Made by a program: the position numbers and the translations under genes. From positions 35,435 to 47,640 of the forward strand of contig DJUV01000183.1 of assembly GCA_002440625.1 (NCBI GenBank): a stretch of DNA of 12,206 nucleotides. Reading direction: 5' to 3'. This document shows positions 5,555 to 12,206 of the stretch, piece after piece; position 1 is the stretch's first letter, and every line of letters begins with the position of its first letter. The notes beneath the pieces were generated by a model that worked only from the letters and a program-made list of their open reading frames with translations, was not told where the DNA came from and did no database searches. The DNA is from Rhodobacteraceae bacterium UBA6273. Lineage in GTDB: Bacteria > Pseudomonadota > Alphaproteobacteria > Rhodobacterales > Rhodobacteraceae.

Positions 5555-7062
5555 GCGTGCTTGCCGACAATATCGCCCGCGCAGAAGGCTACCTCGCCCG
5601 GTTCCGCGAAAAGGGCGTGATGAACCATATCGCCGGCGCCTCGGTTCCGGCGCTGTCGGGTGACTGGTTCGACAGCCTCTCGCCCGTCGACCTGAAGCCG
5701 CTCGCGAGGGTTGCCAAGGGCGGCAAGGCGGACATCGACCGCGCTGTCGCGGCTGCCACCGAGGTGTTCAAGACCTGGGGCAAGACCCCTGGCGAGGAAC
5801 GGCGGCGTATCCTTCTGAAAGTGGCTGACGCCATCGAGGCGCGGGCCGAGGAGATTGCCTTCACCGAATGCATGGACACCGGGCAGGCCCTGCGCTTCAT
5901 GTCGAAGGCTGCACTCAGGGGCGCCGAAAACTTCCGCTTCTTCGCCCAGCAGGCGCCAGGCGCCGAAGACGGCAAGGCGCTGCGCACCGAGACCCAGATG
6001 AACGTGACCTCGCGCCGGCCGATCGGCCCCGTGGGCGTCATCACGCCCTGGAACACGCCCTTCATGCTTTCGACCTGGAAGATCGCGCCGGCGCTCGCCG
6101 CCGGCTGCACGGTTGTTCACAAGCCGGCCGAATTTTCCCCGATGTCCGCGAAACTGCTGGTCGAGATCGCGGAAGAGGCGGGCCTGCCGAAGGGTGTCCT
6201 GAACCTTGTGAACGGGTTCGGCGAGGATGCGGGCCGGGCGCTGACCGAGCATCCCGGCATCAAGGCGATCGCCTTTGTCGGCGAAAGCCGCACCGGAAGC
6301 ATGATCATGGCGCAGGGGGCGGCGACGCTGAAGCGGGTGCATTTCGAACTTGGCGGCAAGAACCCGGTCATCGTCTTCGATGACGCCGACCTTGACCGCG
6401 CCGTCGATGCGGCGACCTTCATGATCTATTCCCTGAACGGCGAACGCTGCACATCATCTTCGCGGCTTCTGGTACAGGACCGGGTCTATGACAAGGTGAC
6501 CGCCCGCGTGGCCGAGGTGGCGGGGCGGATCAAGGTGGGCCATCCCCTTGATCCTGAAACCGTCGTCGGCCCGCTCATCCACCCCGAGCATGAGCGCAAG
6601 GTGCTGTCCTATGTCGAAAAGGCACGCGCCGAGGGCGCCACGGTCGCGGCGGGCGGGGCCAAGATCGGCGCAGCGGGATGTTACGTCCAGCCGACGCTTT
6701 TCACCAACGCCACCAACGACATGGCCATCGCGCAGGAGGAGATCTTCGGCCCCGTCCTGACCGCGATCCCCTTCAAGGATGAGGAAGAGGCGCTGAAGCT
6801 TGCCAATGGCGTGCAATACGGCCTCGCCGCCTATCTCTGGACCAGCGACCTTGGCCGCGCCATGCGCATGACCGACGGACTTGAGGCCGGGATGATCTGG
6901 GTGAACTCGGAAAACGTCCGCCACCTGCCCGCGCCCTTCGGCGGCGTCAAATCCTCGGGCATCGGTCGCGACGGCGGCGACTGGTCCTTTGATTTCTATT
7001 CCGAGACGGTCAACGTCTCGTTCCCGCGCCAGATGCACAAGATCCCGAAACTCGGCGGCTAA
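5551..7062 (+). CDS. hpaE: 5-carboxymethyl-2-hydroxymuconate semialdehyde dehydrogenase (HpaE)
   Basis: This 503-residue NAD-dependent aldehyde dehydrogenase oxidises the ring-cleavage product 5-carboxymethyl-2-hydroxymuconate semialdehyde to the tricarboxylic acid that HpaF uses. ALDH landmarks are complete: TPWNTPF with N168, the cofactor-binding HKPAE with K191, the general base in FELGGKNP (E266), the nucleophile in GERCTSSS (C300) and the EEIFGP motif (E397). Its length is close to enterobacterial HpaE (about 488). ATG 5551 is used because it overlaps the hpaF stop and starts the family-like N terminus. The open frame extends further left but only as a shadow of hpaF. It sits between hpaF and the ring-cleavage dioxygenase. 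ALDH substrate cannot be proved from motifs, but the HpaE assignment is strong in this operon. Confidence 0.93.
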   Translation: MSVLADNIARAEGYLARFREKGVMNHIAGASVPALSGDWFDSLSPVDLKPLARVAKGGKADIDRAVAAATEVFKTWGKTPGEERRRILLKVADAIEARAEEIAFTECMDTGQALRFMSKAALRGAENFRFFAQQAPGAEDGKALRTETQMNVTSRRPIGPVGVITPWNTPFMLSTWKIAPALAAGCTVVHKPAEFSPMSAKLLVEIAEEAGLPKGVLNLVNGFGEDAGRALTEHPGIKAIAFVGESRTGSMIMAQGAATLKRVHFELGGKNPVIVFDDADLDRAVDAATFMIYSLNGERCTSSSRLLVQDRVYDKVTARVAEVAGRIKVGHPLDPETVVGPLIHPEHERKVLSYVEKARAEGATVAAGGAKIGAAGCYVQPTLFTNATNDMAIAQEEIFGPVLTAIPFKDEEEALKLANGVQYGLAAYLWTSDLGRAMRMTDGLEAGMIWVNSENVRHLPAPFGGVKSSGIGRDGGDWSFDFYSETVNVSFPRQMHKIPKLGG

Positions 7063-7081
7063 CGCTGCGAAGGAGACTGCC

Positions 7082-8062
7082 ATGCCCGTTCCGGCCCCGA
7101 ACCTCTATCCGCCCTTCAACATCGTCCGACTGAGCCATGTGGAATTTGCCGTCACGGATCTGGCGAAATCCCGGGCCTTCTATGTCGATACGCTTGGCCT
7201 GCAGGTCACGGATGAAGATGCCACCGCCATCCATCTTCGCGCGATGGAGGAACGGGGGCATCATTGCCTGATCCTGAAGAAGGCCGACAGTGCTTCCGTC
7301 CGGGCTCTGTCCTTCAAGGTCTTTGACGAGGCCGACCTTGACCGCGCGCATGACTGGTTCCAAGGGCAGGGACATCCGGTGGCCAGGGTGAAGCGCGCGC
7401 ATCAGGGACGCACGCTCGCCACCACCGATTGCTTCGGGATGCCGGTGGAGTTCTACGCCCGCATGGACCGCCTGCCGCCGATCCACCAGAAATACGCGCT
7501 CTACAATGGCGTGAAGCCGCTCAGGATCGACCATTTCAACTGCTTCTCGCCGGATGTCGACAAGGCGGTGGCCTTCTACAACCAGCTTGGTTTCCGCGTC
7601 ACCGAATATACCGAGGATGAGGAAACGGGCCGCCTCTGGGCCGCATGGACGCATCGGAAGGGCGGGGTGCATGACATCGCCTTCACCAACGGCACCGGCC
7701 CGCGCCTGCACCACACCGCCTTCTGGGTGCCGACGCCGCTCAATATCATCGACCTTCTCGACCTGATGAGCACGACAGGCTGGCTTGCAAATATCGAACG
7801 CGGGCCGGGGCGACACGGCATCTCGAACGCCTTTTTCCTGTACATTCGCGACCCTGATGGTCACCGGATCGAGATTTACTGTTCCGACTACCAGACCGTC
7901 GATCCCGATCTTGAGCCGATCAAATGGGACCTGAAGGACCCGCAGCGGCAGACCCTCTGGGGCGCGCCGGCACCACGGTCGTGGTTCGAGGAAGGGTCGC
8001 TTTTCGAAGGCCTGAAGCCGGTCGAGGCGACGCTGAAAGCCACGCCCATCGTCGCGCCGTGA
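7082..8062 (+). CDS. hpaD: 3,4-dihydroxyphenylacetate 2,3-dioxygenase, VOC (type I extradiol) class
   Basis: This 326-residue enzyme opens the ring of 3,4-dihydroxyphenylacetate between C2 and C3 using Fe(II) or Mn(II). It has two vicinal-oxygen-chelate domains (about 15-127 and 147-268). Relative to Brevibacterium fuscum HPCD, the metal ligands H155, H214 and E267 are H151 (RIDHFN), H211 (RLHHTAF) and E264 (HRIEIY). The catalytic second-sphere residues H200, H248 and Y257 are H197 (GGVHD), H245 (GPGRHG) and Y254 (FFLYIRD). It is shorter than the 365-residue Brevibacterium enzyme at the C terminus. E. coli HpaD is an unrelated type III (LigB) enzyme, so this gene fills the same step with a different fold. 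The start is ATG 7082 with AAGGAGA (7070-7076) upstream. An upstream in-frame codon at 6989 lies inside hpaE. Fe versus Mn cannot be told from sequence. Confidence 0.92.
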   Translation: MPVPAPNLYPPFNIVRLSHVEFAVTDLAKSRAFYVDTLGLQVTDEDATAIHLRAMEERGHHCLILKKADSASVRALSFKVFDEADLDRAHDWFQGQGHPVARVKRAHQGRTLATTDCFGMPVEFYARMDRLPPIHQKYALYNGVKPLRIDHFNCFSPDVDKAVAFYNQLGFRVTEYTEDEETGRLWAAWTHRKGGVHDIAFTNGTGPRLHHTAFWVPTPLNIIDLLDLMSTTGWLANIERGPGRHGISNAFFLYIRDPDGHRIEIYCSDYQTVDPDLEPIKWDLKDPQRQTLWGAPAPRSWFEEGSLFEGLKPVEATLKATPIVAP

Positions 8063-8072
8063 GGAGAAAGCC

Positions 8073-9473
8073 ATGACGCCCGAGGAGTTCGAGCATTGGT
8101 CGCGCAAAGCGGCGGACTGGGGTGCTGCCTACCGTGCTTCGCTCACCGAACGCCCCGTGCGGGCGCAGACGGCGCCGGGCGAGATCTACCGCCAGATCGG
8201 CGCGGCCCCGCCGGAGACGGGCGAGGCGATGGCGGCGATCCTTGCGGATTTCGAACGGATCATCCTGCCCGGCATGACCCATTGGCAGCATCCTCGCTTC
8301 TTCGCCTATTTTCCGGCCAATGCGGCGCCGGTCTCGGTCGTCGCCGAATATCTCGTGACCGCGATGGCGGCGCAATCCATGCTCTGGCAGACCTCCCCCG
8401 CCGCGACCGAGCTTGAGACGCGGATGATGGAATGGTTGCGCGATGCCGTGGGCCTGCCCAAGGACTTCGCCGGTGTCATTCAGGACAGCGCGTCGTCGGC
8501 CACGCTCGCGGCCGTCCTCGTCATGCGGGAACGCGCGCTCGGGTGGGAGGGCAACCGGCAGGGGCTTCCGGGCGGTGCGCGGCTGCGCGTCTACTCGTCC
8601 GATCAGGTCCATACCTCGATCGACCGGGCGATCTGGGTGTCCGGCATCGGGCAGGAGAACCTCGTGAAACTGCCCGGCGGTCCTGTCACCGGTGCAATGG
8701 ACGCCGCCGCCCTTGACGCCGCGATCCGCGCCGACCTTGCCGCAGGCTGCCGCCCAGCCGGGGTCATCGCCTGCGTCGGCGGCACCTCCTCCGGCGCAAG
8801 TGACGATGTGGCGTCGGTGGTCCGGGTGGCCCATGCGCATGGGCTTTACGTCCATGTCGACGCCGCCTGGGCCGGATCGGCGATGATCTGCCCGGAGTTC
8901 CGCACGCTCTGGGCCGGGGCTGAGGACGCGGATTCCATCGTCTTCAACCCGCACAAATGGCTGGGCGCTTCCTTCGACTGCTCGGCCCATTTCATCCGCG
9001 ATCCTGCCGCGCTGGTCCGCACGCTGGCGATTCAGCCGGAGTATCTGAAGACCCACGGGCAGGACGGCATCCTCAACTATTCCGAATGGTCGGTGCCGCT
9101 CGGCCGCCGGTTCCGGGCGCTGAAGCTCTGGTTTCTTCTGCGGTTTCACGGCCTCGAAGGCTTGCGCGCCATGATCCGCAACCATGTCCGCTGGTCGCAA
9201 TCCCTTGCCGAGCGTCTGCGCGGCACCGAAGGGTGGGAAGTCGTGACCGAACCGATGCTGTCGCTTTTTACTTTCCGGCGGGCAGGGGCAGAGGACGCGG
9301 ACACCATCGCGCTTCTCAAGCGCATCAACGACGAAGGCCGCATCTACCTGACCCAGACCCGCGTTCAGGGTAGCCTCGCGATCCGCTTTCAGGCGGGGTC
9401 ATGGGCAATGACCGGGGCCGATATCGACATCGCCTATCGCGCCATCCTCGACGCCGCCGGAGAAACACCATGA
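8073..9473 (+). CDS. PLP-dependent group II aromatic-L-amino-acid decarboxylase
   Basis: This 466-residue enzyme belongs to the DOPA/tyrosine/tryptophan decarboxylase family, which converts aromatic amino acids to amines plus CO2. Compared with human AADC, the PLP-stacking His is H180 (SSDQVHTSID), Thr246 is T238, Asp271 is D263 (HVDAAWAG), and the Schiff-base Lys is K295 (FNPHKWLGASFDCSAH). The catalytic-loop Tyr332 aligns with Y336 (LNYSEW). Plant aldehyde synthases have Phe there and insect ones Asn for the His, so retained H180 and Y336 favour true decarboxylation. Length is close to human AADC (480). ATG 8073 is preceded by GAGGAGA (8061-8067), which overlaps the hpaD stop. The gene stop overlaps the hpaG start (ATGA). 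Its place inside the homoprotocatechuate operon suggests L-DOPA to dopamine (or Tyr to tyramine), leading after oxidation to (di)hydroxyphenylacetate. Substrate is not proven. Confidence 0.92.
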   Translation: MTPEEFEHWSRKAADWGAAYRASLTERPVRAQTAPGEIYRQIGAAPPETGEAMAAILADFERIILPGMTHWQHPRFFAYFPANAAPVSVVAEYLVTAMAAQSMLWQTSPAATELETRMMEWLRDAVGLPKDFAGVIQDSASSATLAAVLVMRERALGWEGNRQGLPGGARLRVYSSDQVHTSIDRAIWVSGIGQENLVKLPGGPVTGAMDAAALDAAIRADLAAGCRPAGVIACVGGTSSGASDDVASVVRVAHAHGLYVHVDAAWAGSAMICPEFRTLWAGAEDADSIVFNPHKWLGASFDCSAHFIRDPAALVRTLAIQPEYLKTHGQDGILNYSEWSVPLGRRFRALKLWFLLRFHGLEGLRAMIRNHVRWSQSLAERLRGTEGWEVVTEPMLSLFTFRRAGAEDADTIALLKRINDEGRIYLTQTRVQGSLAIRFQAGSWAMTGADIDIAYRAILDAAGETP

Positions 9474-10339
9474 GCCTCAGGGTTCCCGCCCGCCTTGCCA
9501 GCTTCCGCGCCGGAGGCAAGCCTCGCTTCGGCTATGTCACCGAGGCGGGGATCGTCGATCTGACCGGCCGCTTTCCGGGGCTGCAGGCGGCGGTGGAGGC
9601 CGGCGCATTGGAAGCGCTGGTGGCCGAGGGCGAAAGCCACGCGCCAGACTATGCCGCTGCCGAGGTGACCTTCCTGCCGCCCCTCGCGAACCCCGGCAAG
9701 ATCCTTTGCGTCGGCGTGAACTACCCGGACCGCAACGCCGAATACAAGGACGGCCAAGCCGCGCCGGAGCGCCCATCGCTTTTCATCCGCTTCCCGCAAA
9801 GCTTTGTCGGGCATGGTGAAAACCTCGTCCGCCCGCCGGAAAGCCGTCAGCTTGACTATGAGGGCGAGATTGCCATCGTCATCGGCAAGCCCGGCCGTCG
9901 CATCGCGCGGGAAGCGGCCTATGACCATATCGCCGCACTCACCCTCTGCAACGAGGGCACGATCCGCGACTGGGTGCGCCACGCCAAGTTCAACGTGACG
10001 CAGGGCAAGAACTGGGACCGGTCGGGCGCACTCGGGCCGTGGCTTGTGCCGTTCCGGTCCGCCGAGCAACTCGACGACATTGTGCTCACGACGCGGGTGA
10101 ATGGCGAGGTTCGCCAACAGGATCGCACCAGCCGGATGATCTACGATTTTCGCTACATCATCAGTTACGTTTCGACCTTCTGCACGCTTGAACCCGGCGA
10201 TATCCTCGTCTGCGGCACACCGACCGGGGCCGGCGCGCGCTTCGATCCGCCGCGCTGGCTTCAGCCCGGCGATGTTGTTGAAGTAGAGGCCGAAGGCATC
10301 GGCATTCTGAGGAACGGGGTGGAGGACGAAGTTTGCTGA
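9470..10339 (+). CDS. hpaG: Single-domain HpaG-type isomerase/decarboxylase of the FAH family
   Basis: This 289-residue protein of the fumarylacetoacetate hydrolase superfamily is assigned as 5-oxo-pent-3-ene-1,2,5-tricarboxylate decarboxylase and/or 2-hydroxyhepta-2,4-diene-1,7-dioate isomerase. The core starts near residue 75 (NPGKILCVGVNYPD). The metal ligands E131 and E133 sit in LDYEGEIAIVIGK. The usual NDxSARD Asp is replaced by Glu (CNEGTIRDW, E162), and K180 lies in QGKNWDRSG. E. coli HpaG (429 residues) is a fusion of two such domains, whereas only one is encoded here. It must then do both steps or be helped by another gene. The start is ATG 9470, overlapping the decarboxylase stop (ATGA) with GGAGA (9459-9463) before it. 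The stop overlaps the hpaH start. An alternative is a plain FAH-family hydrolase, but context favours HpaG. Confidence 0.85.
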   Translation: MSLRVPARLASFRAGGKPRFGYVTEAGIVDLTGRFPGLQAAVEAGALEALVAEGESHAPDYAAAEVTFLPPLANPGKILCVGVNYPDRNAEYKDGQAAPERPSLFIRFPQSFVGHGENLVRPPESRQLDYEGEIAIVIGKPGRRIAREAAYDHIAALTLCNEGTIRDWVRHAKFNVTQGKNWDRSGALGPWLVPFRSAEQLDDIVLTTRVNGEVRQQDRTSRMIYDFRYIISYVSTFCTLEPGDILVCGTPTGAGARFDPPRWLQPGDVVEVEAEGIGILRNGVEDEVC

Positions 10340-11133
10340 GCCGGACGGAGATCGACACCGCCGCGAGCGACCTTCTTGAGGCGGAGCGGTCCCGCCGCCA
10401 GATCGGCCTCCTGACCCTGCGCCACCCGGAGATGACCCTCGACGACGCCTATGGCATCCAGTCGGCGCAGATGGCCCTCAAGCTGGCGCAAGGCAGGCGC
10501 ATCATCGGCTGGAAGATCGGCCTCACCTCGAAGGCCATGCAGGATGCGCTGGGCATCGCCACGCCGGATTCGGGCGTCCTTTATGACGACATGCTCTTTC
10601 ACGATGGCGCCAGGGTTCCAGCCGGTCGCTTCATCCAGCCGCGGATCGAGGCCGAGATCGCTTTCGTGATGAAGGCGCCGCTGAAAGGCAAGGTCACGCG
10701 CGATGAGGTGCTTGCCGCGACCGGCCATGTCACCCCCGCGCTCGAGATTCTCGACACCCGCATTCTCCGCGCTGACCCGGTCACCGGGCAGGCGCGGCGG
10801 ATCTGCGACACGGTGTCGGACAACGCCGCCAATGCCGGCATCGTCCTTGGGCCTGCCCGCCATGCGCCCGGGGCCCTTGATCTGCGCTGGGTCGGCGCGA
10901 TCGTGACCTCGGGCGATCAGGTCGTGGCGACCGGCCTTGGCGCCGCCGTCCTCAACGATCCCGTCACCGGTCTTGTCTGGCTTGCGCACCGCATGGCGGA
11001 GTACGGTCAGCGCATCGAGGCTGGGCAGGTGGTGCTGTCCGGCTCTTTCATCGGGCCGGTCGAATGCCCGCCCGGAACACGCATCCATGCCGACTTCGGC
11101 CCCTTCGGGTCGATCGGCGTCACATTTGATTGA
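10333..11133 (+). CDS. hpaH: 2-oxo-hept-3-ene-1,7-dioate hydratase (HpaH)
   Basis: This 266-residue metal-dependent hydratase of the FAH superfamily adds water to 2-oxohept-3-ene-1,7-dioate to give 4-hydroxy-2-oxoheptanedioate. Family stretches shared with E. coli HpaH (about 267 residues) are GWKIGLTSKAMQ (57-68), a DDM-FHDG segment around 81-88, FIQPRIEAEIAFV with its acidic metal ligands, and DTVSDNAANAGIVLG. The start is TTG 10333. It is supported by GGAGGA at 10321-10326 (6 nt spacing) and by full-length alignment, because the first in-frame ATG would remove about 33 conserved residues. The gene overlaps the end of hpaG by 7 nt, which suggests translational coupling. The stop is followed 8 nt later by hpaI. 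Confidence 0.92.
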   Translation: MLSRTEIDTAASDLLEAERSRRQIGLLTLRHPEMTLDDAYGIQSAQMALKLAQGRRIIGWKIGLTSKAMQDALGIATPDSGVLYDDMLFHDGARVPAGRFIQPRIEAEIAFVMKAPLKGKVTRDEVLAATGHVTPALEILDTRILRADPVTGQARRICDTVSDNAANAGIVLGPARHAPGALDLRWVGAIVTSGDQVVATGLGAAVLNDPVTGLVWLAHRMAEYGQRIEAGQVVLSGSFIGPVECPPGTRIHADFGPFGSIGVTFD

Positions 11134-11141
11134 GGTCCGCG

Positions 11142-11900
11142 ATGCCTGCCCCAAAGAACCAGTTCAAGGCCCGGCTTCGGGCGAAGGAAACCCAGTACGG
11201 CCTCTGGATGGGCCTCGGCGATGCCTCCGCCGCCGAGCTTTGCGCCGGTGCGGGATTCGATTGGCTGGTGATCGACGGCGAACACGGGCCGAACGGCTTG
11301 CGCGACGTGCTGGCGCAGCTTCGCGCCGTGGGCGACAAGTCGCATCCCGTGGTCCGGGTGCGCGACGACAACCGCGCCGTCATCAAGCAGATGCTCGACA
11401 TCGGCGCGCAGACCATCCTCGTCCCGATGATCGAAAGTGCTGCGCAGGCGCGGGAGGTTGTGCGTTCAGTCTTTTATCCGCCGAAGGGGGTGCGCGGTGT
11501 CGGAGCGGCCTTGGCGCGGGCCTCGGCCTATAACGCGATCCCAGACTATCTGCTCACCGCCAATGATGAGATCTGCCTGCTTCTGCAGGTGGAAAGCATG
11601 GCGGCGATCCGTGATCTCGACGCCATTCTTGCCGTTGATGGAGTCGATGGCGTCTTCGTAGGGCCAGCCGACCTTGCCGCCGACATGGGATACCTCGGTC
11701 AGTCCAGCGCGCCCGAGGTCAAGACGGTGGTCCTTGATGCGCTGACGCGAATTCGCGCGGCGGGCCGGGCGGCGGGCATCCTGACCTTCGACCGGGCGCT
11801 GGCGCAGGACTACGCCGCGATGGGTGTCGAATTCCTCGCCGTCGGCTCCGACGTCGGCATCCTCGGCGCCGGTCTGCGCCAGCTTCGGGCGGGGTTTTGA
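11142..11900 (+). CDS. hpaI: 4-hydroxy-2-oxoheptanedioate aldolase (HpaI)
   Basis: This 252-residue class II pyruvate aldolase of the HpcH/HpaI family cleaves 4-hydroxy-2-oxoheptanedioate to pyruvate and succinate semialdehyde, the last step of the pathway. Compared with E. coli HpaI, the catalytic residues are H48 (IDGEHGPN), R72 (VVRVRDD), E151 (LLQVES) and D177 (VGPADLAADMGY), the last two being metal ligands. The region GVRGVGAALARAS (116-128) is also characteristic. Length matches E. coli (262). ATG 11142 is used. GAGG at 11132-11135 overlaps the hpaH stop and serves as ribosome binding site, while the in-frame TTG at 11130 lies before that stop. It is the last gene of the operon. No strong terminator follows. 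Confidence 0.95.
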   Translation: MPAPKNQFKARLRAKETQYGLWMGLGDASAAELCAGAGFDWLVIDGEHGPNGLRDVLAQLRAVGDKSHPVVRVRDDNRAVIKQMLDIGAQTILVPMIESAAQAREVVRSVFYPPKGVRGVGAALARASAYNAIPDYLLTANDEICLLLQVESMAAIRDLDAILAVDGVDGVFVGPADLAADMGYLGQSSAPEVKTVVLDALTRIRAAGRAAGILTFDRALAQDYAAMGVEFLAVGSDVGILGAGLRQLRAGF

Positions 11901-12018
11901 GGAGCGAAAGCTCCGGCCAGCCGTGACGCCAGGTGGCAGGCGCTGAATATCGGCACAAACCTGTATCCGGCCGACGCCGACCCCGAGGGAATTGTCCAAC
12001 TGTTTCAGGTGGTTGGAA
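11901..12018. other. Intergenic spacer between hpaI and tRNA-Thr, no gene recognised
   Basis: These 118 bases hold no convincing open reading frame. Right after the hpaI stop is a perfect small hairpin GGAGC-GAAA-GCTCC (11901-11914) with a stable GAAA tetraloop. It has only a 5-bp stem and no T-run follows, so it is not a standard intrinsic terminator. The operon (+) and the tRNA genes (-) converge here, so termination of both must occur in or near this stretch. No tRNA-derived direct repeat or integrase was seen. Confidence 0.5.
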
Positions 12019-12093
<75 letters not shown>

Positions 12094-12098
12094 ATAAT

Positions 12099-12117
12099 GA
12101 ACACAAATCATGTGTTC
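12099..12117 (-). other. Perfect hairpin in the tRNA-Tyr/tRNA-Thr spacer (proximal to tRNA-Thr)
   Basis: GAACACA (12099-12105) and TGTGTTC (12111-12117) form a 7-bp perfect stem around a 5-base loop. If the tRNAs are co-transcribed from right to left, this hairpin stands just upstream of the tRNA-Thr 5' end. It may be a processing signal. A terminator role is unlikely since no T-run follows and a tRNA gene comes next. Confidence 0.6.
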
Positions 12118-12118
12118 G

Positions 12119-12140
12119 TGCTGATACTGACGTATCAGCA
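12119..12140 (-). other. Perfect hairpin just downstream of tRNA-Tyr
   Basis: TGCTGATAC (12119-12127) and GTATCAGCA (12132-12140) form a perfect 9-bp stem with the 4-base loop TGAC. It begins 3 nt beyond the tRNA-Tyr discriminator. It could protect or guide 3'-end maturation of tRNA-Tyr, which has no encoded CCA. It lacks a T-run and so is a weak terminator candidate. Confidence 0.6.
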
Positions 12141-12143
12141 TAG

Positions 12144-12206
12144 TGGGCCGGGCAGGACTCGAACCTGCGAAGAGCTTAGCTCAGCGAATTTACAGTCCGC
12201 CCCCTT
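12144..12206 (-). tRNA. tRNA-Tyr (anticodon GTA), 5' part cut off by window end
   Basis: The minus strand shows the 3' two thirds of a class II tRNA: anticodon stem GCGGA and TTCGC around the loop CTGTAAA (anticodon GTA, complement at 12191-12193), a long variable arm with GAGC-TAA-GCTC, T arm GCAGG-TTCGAGT-CCTGC (12152-12168), acceptor strand CCGGCCC and discriminator A (12144). The long variable arm with GTA anticodon identifies tyrosine. The next bases are CTA, not CCA, so CCA must be added by nucleotidyltransferase. The D arm and 5' acceptor strand lie beyond the window. Confidence 0.93.

Noticed and set aside
8073..9473. Glutamate decarboxylase or aromatic aldehyde synthase
   Set aside because: The motifs match the aromatic decarboxylase branch, and the residues that change in aldehyde synthases (His at 180, Tyr at 336) are the decarboxylase type.
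11901..11914. GGAGC-GAAA-GCTCC hairpin after hpaI as an intrinsic terminator
   Set aside because: It is a perfect stem with a stable loop but only 5 bp and without a following T-run.

Overview
The window looks like a stretch of an alphaproteobacterial chromosome, most likely Rhodobacteraceae. This rests on the high GC content, dense same-strand operons with ATGA-type overlaps, protein sequences of Rhodobacterales character and a motif at the left edge that resembles a short intergenic element of that family. Genus and species cannot be fixed from the sequence. It is a catabolic locus for aromatic acids and amines, followed by two tRNA genes.

Left operon (46-4009, +): fumarylacetoacetase, a degenerate metallo-beta-lactamase-fold protein, an FAD-dependent aromatic hydroxylase and a 68-residue DUF2783 protein. 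Fumarylacetoacetase is the last step of the homogentisate pathway. The flavoprotein plus small protein resemble the two-component 3-hydroxyphenylacetate 6-hydroxylase MhaAB of Pseudomonas putida, which makes homogentisate. Homogentisate dioxygenase and maleylacetoacetate isomerase are not in the window and may lie to the left.

Centre (4037-5149): two MarR-family regulators on the minus strand. The first is unassigned. The second is HpaR-like and divergent from the right operon. The spacer between HpaR and the right operon holds a TTGACA box and a perfect 12-bp palindrome where the -10 box should be, a plausible repressor site.

Right operon (5150-11900, +): hpaF, hpaE, hpaD, a group II aromatic amino acid decarboxylase, hpaG, hpaH and hpaI. 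With a ring-cleavage dioxygenase, dehydrogenase, isomerase, decarboxylase/isomerase, hydratase and aldolase, this is the homoprotocatechuate (3,4-dihydroxyphenylacetate) meta-cleavage pathway to pyruvate and succinate semialdehyde. Spacing is 19 nt or less throughout, with several overlaps. The decarboxylase is the unusual member. It suggests entry from L-DOPA or tyrosine through dopamine or tyramine, but no amine oxidase and no 4-hydroxyphenylacetate 3-hydroxylase are visible here.

Right edge (11901-12206): about 120 bp without a recognisable gene, then tRNA-Thr(GGT) and a partial tRNA-Tyr(GTA) on the minus strand, separated by two perfect hairpins. The tRNA-Thr has three consecutive mismatches in its acceptor stem. 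No insertion sequence, integrase or CRISPR array was seen.
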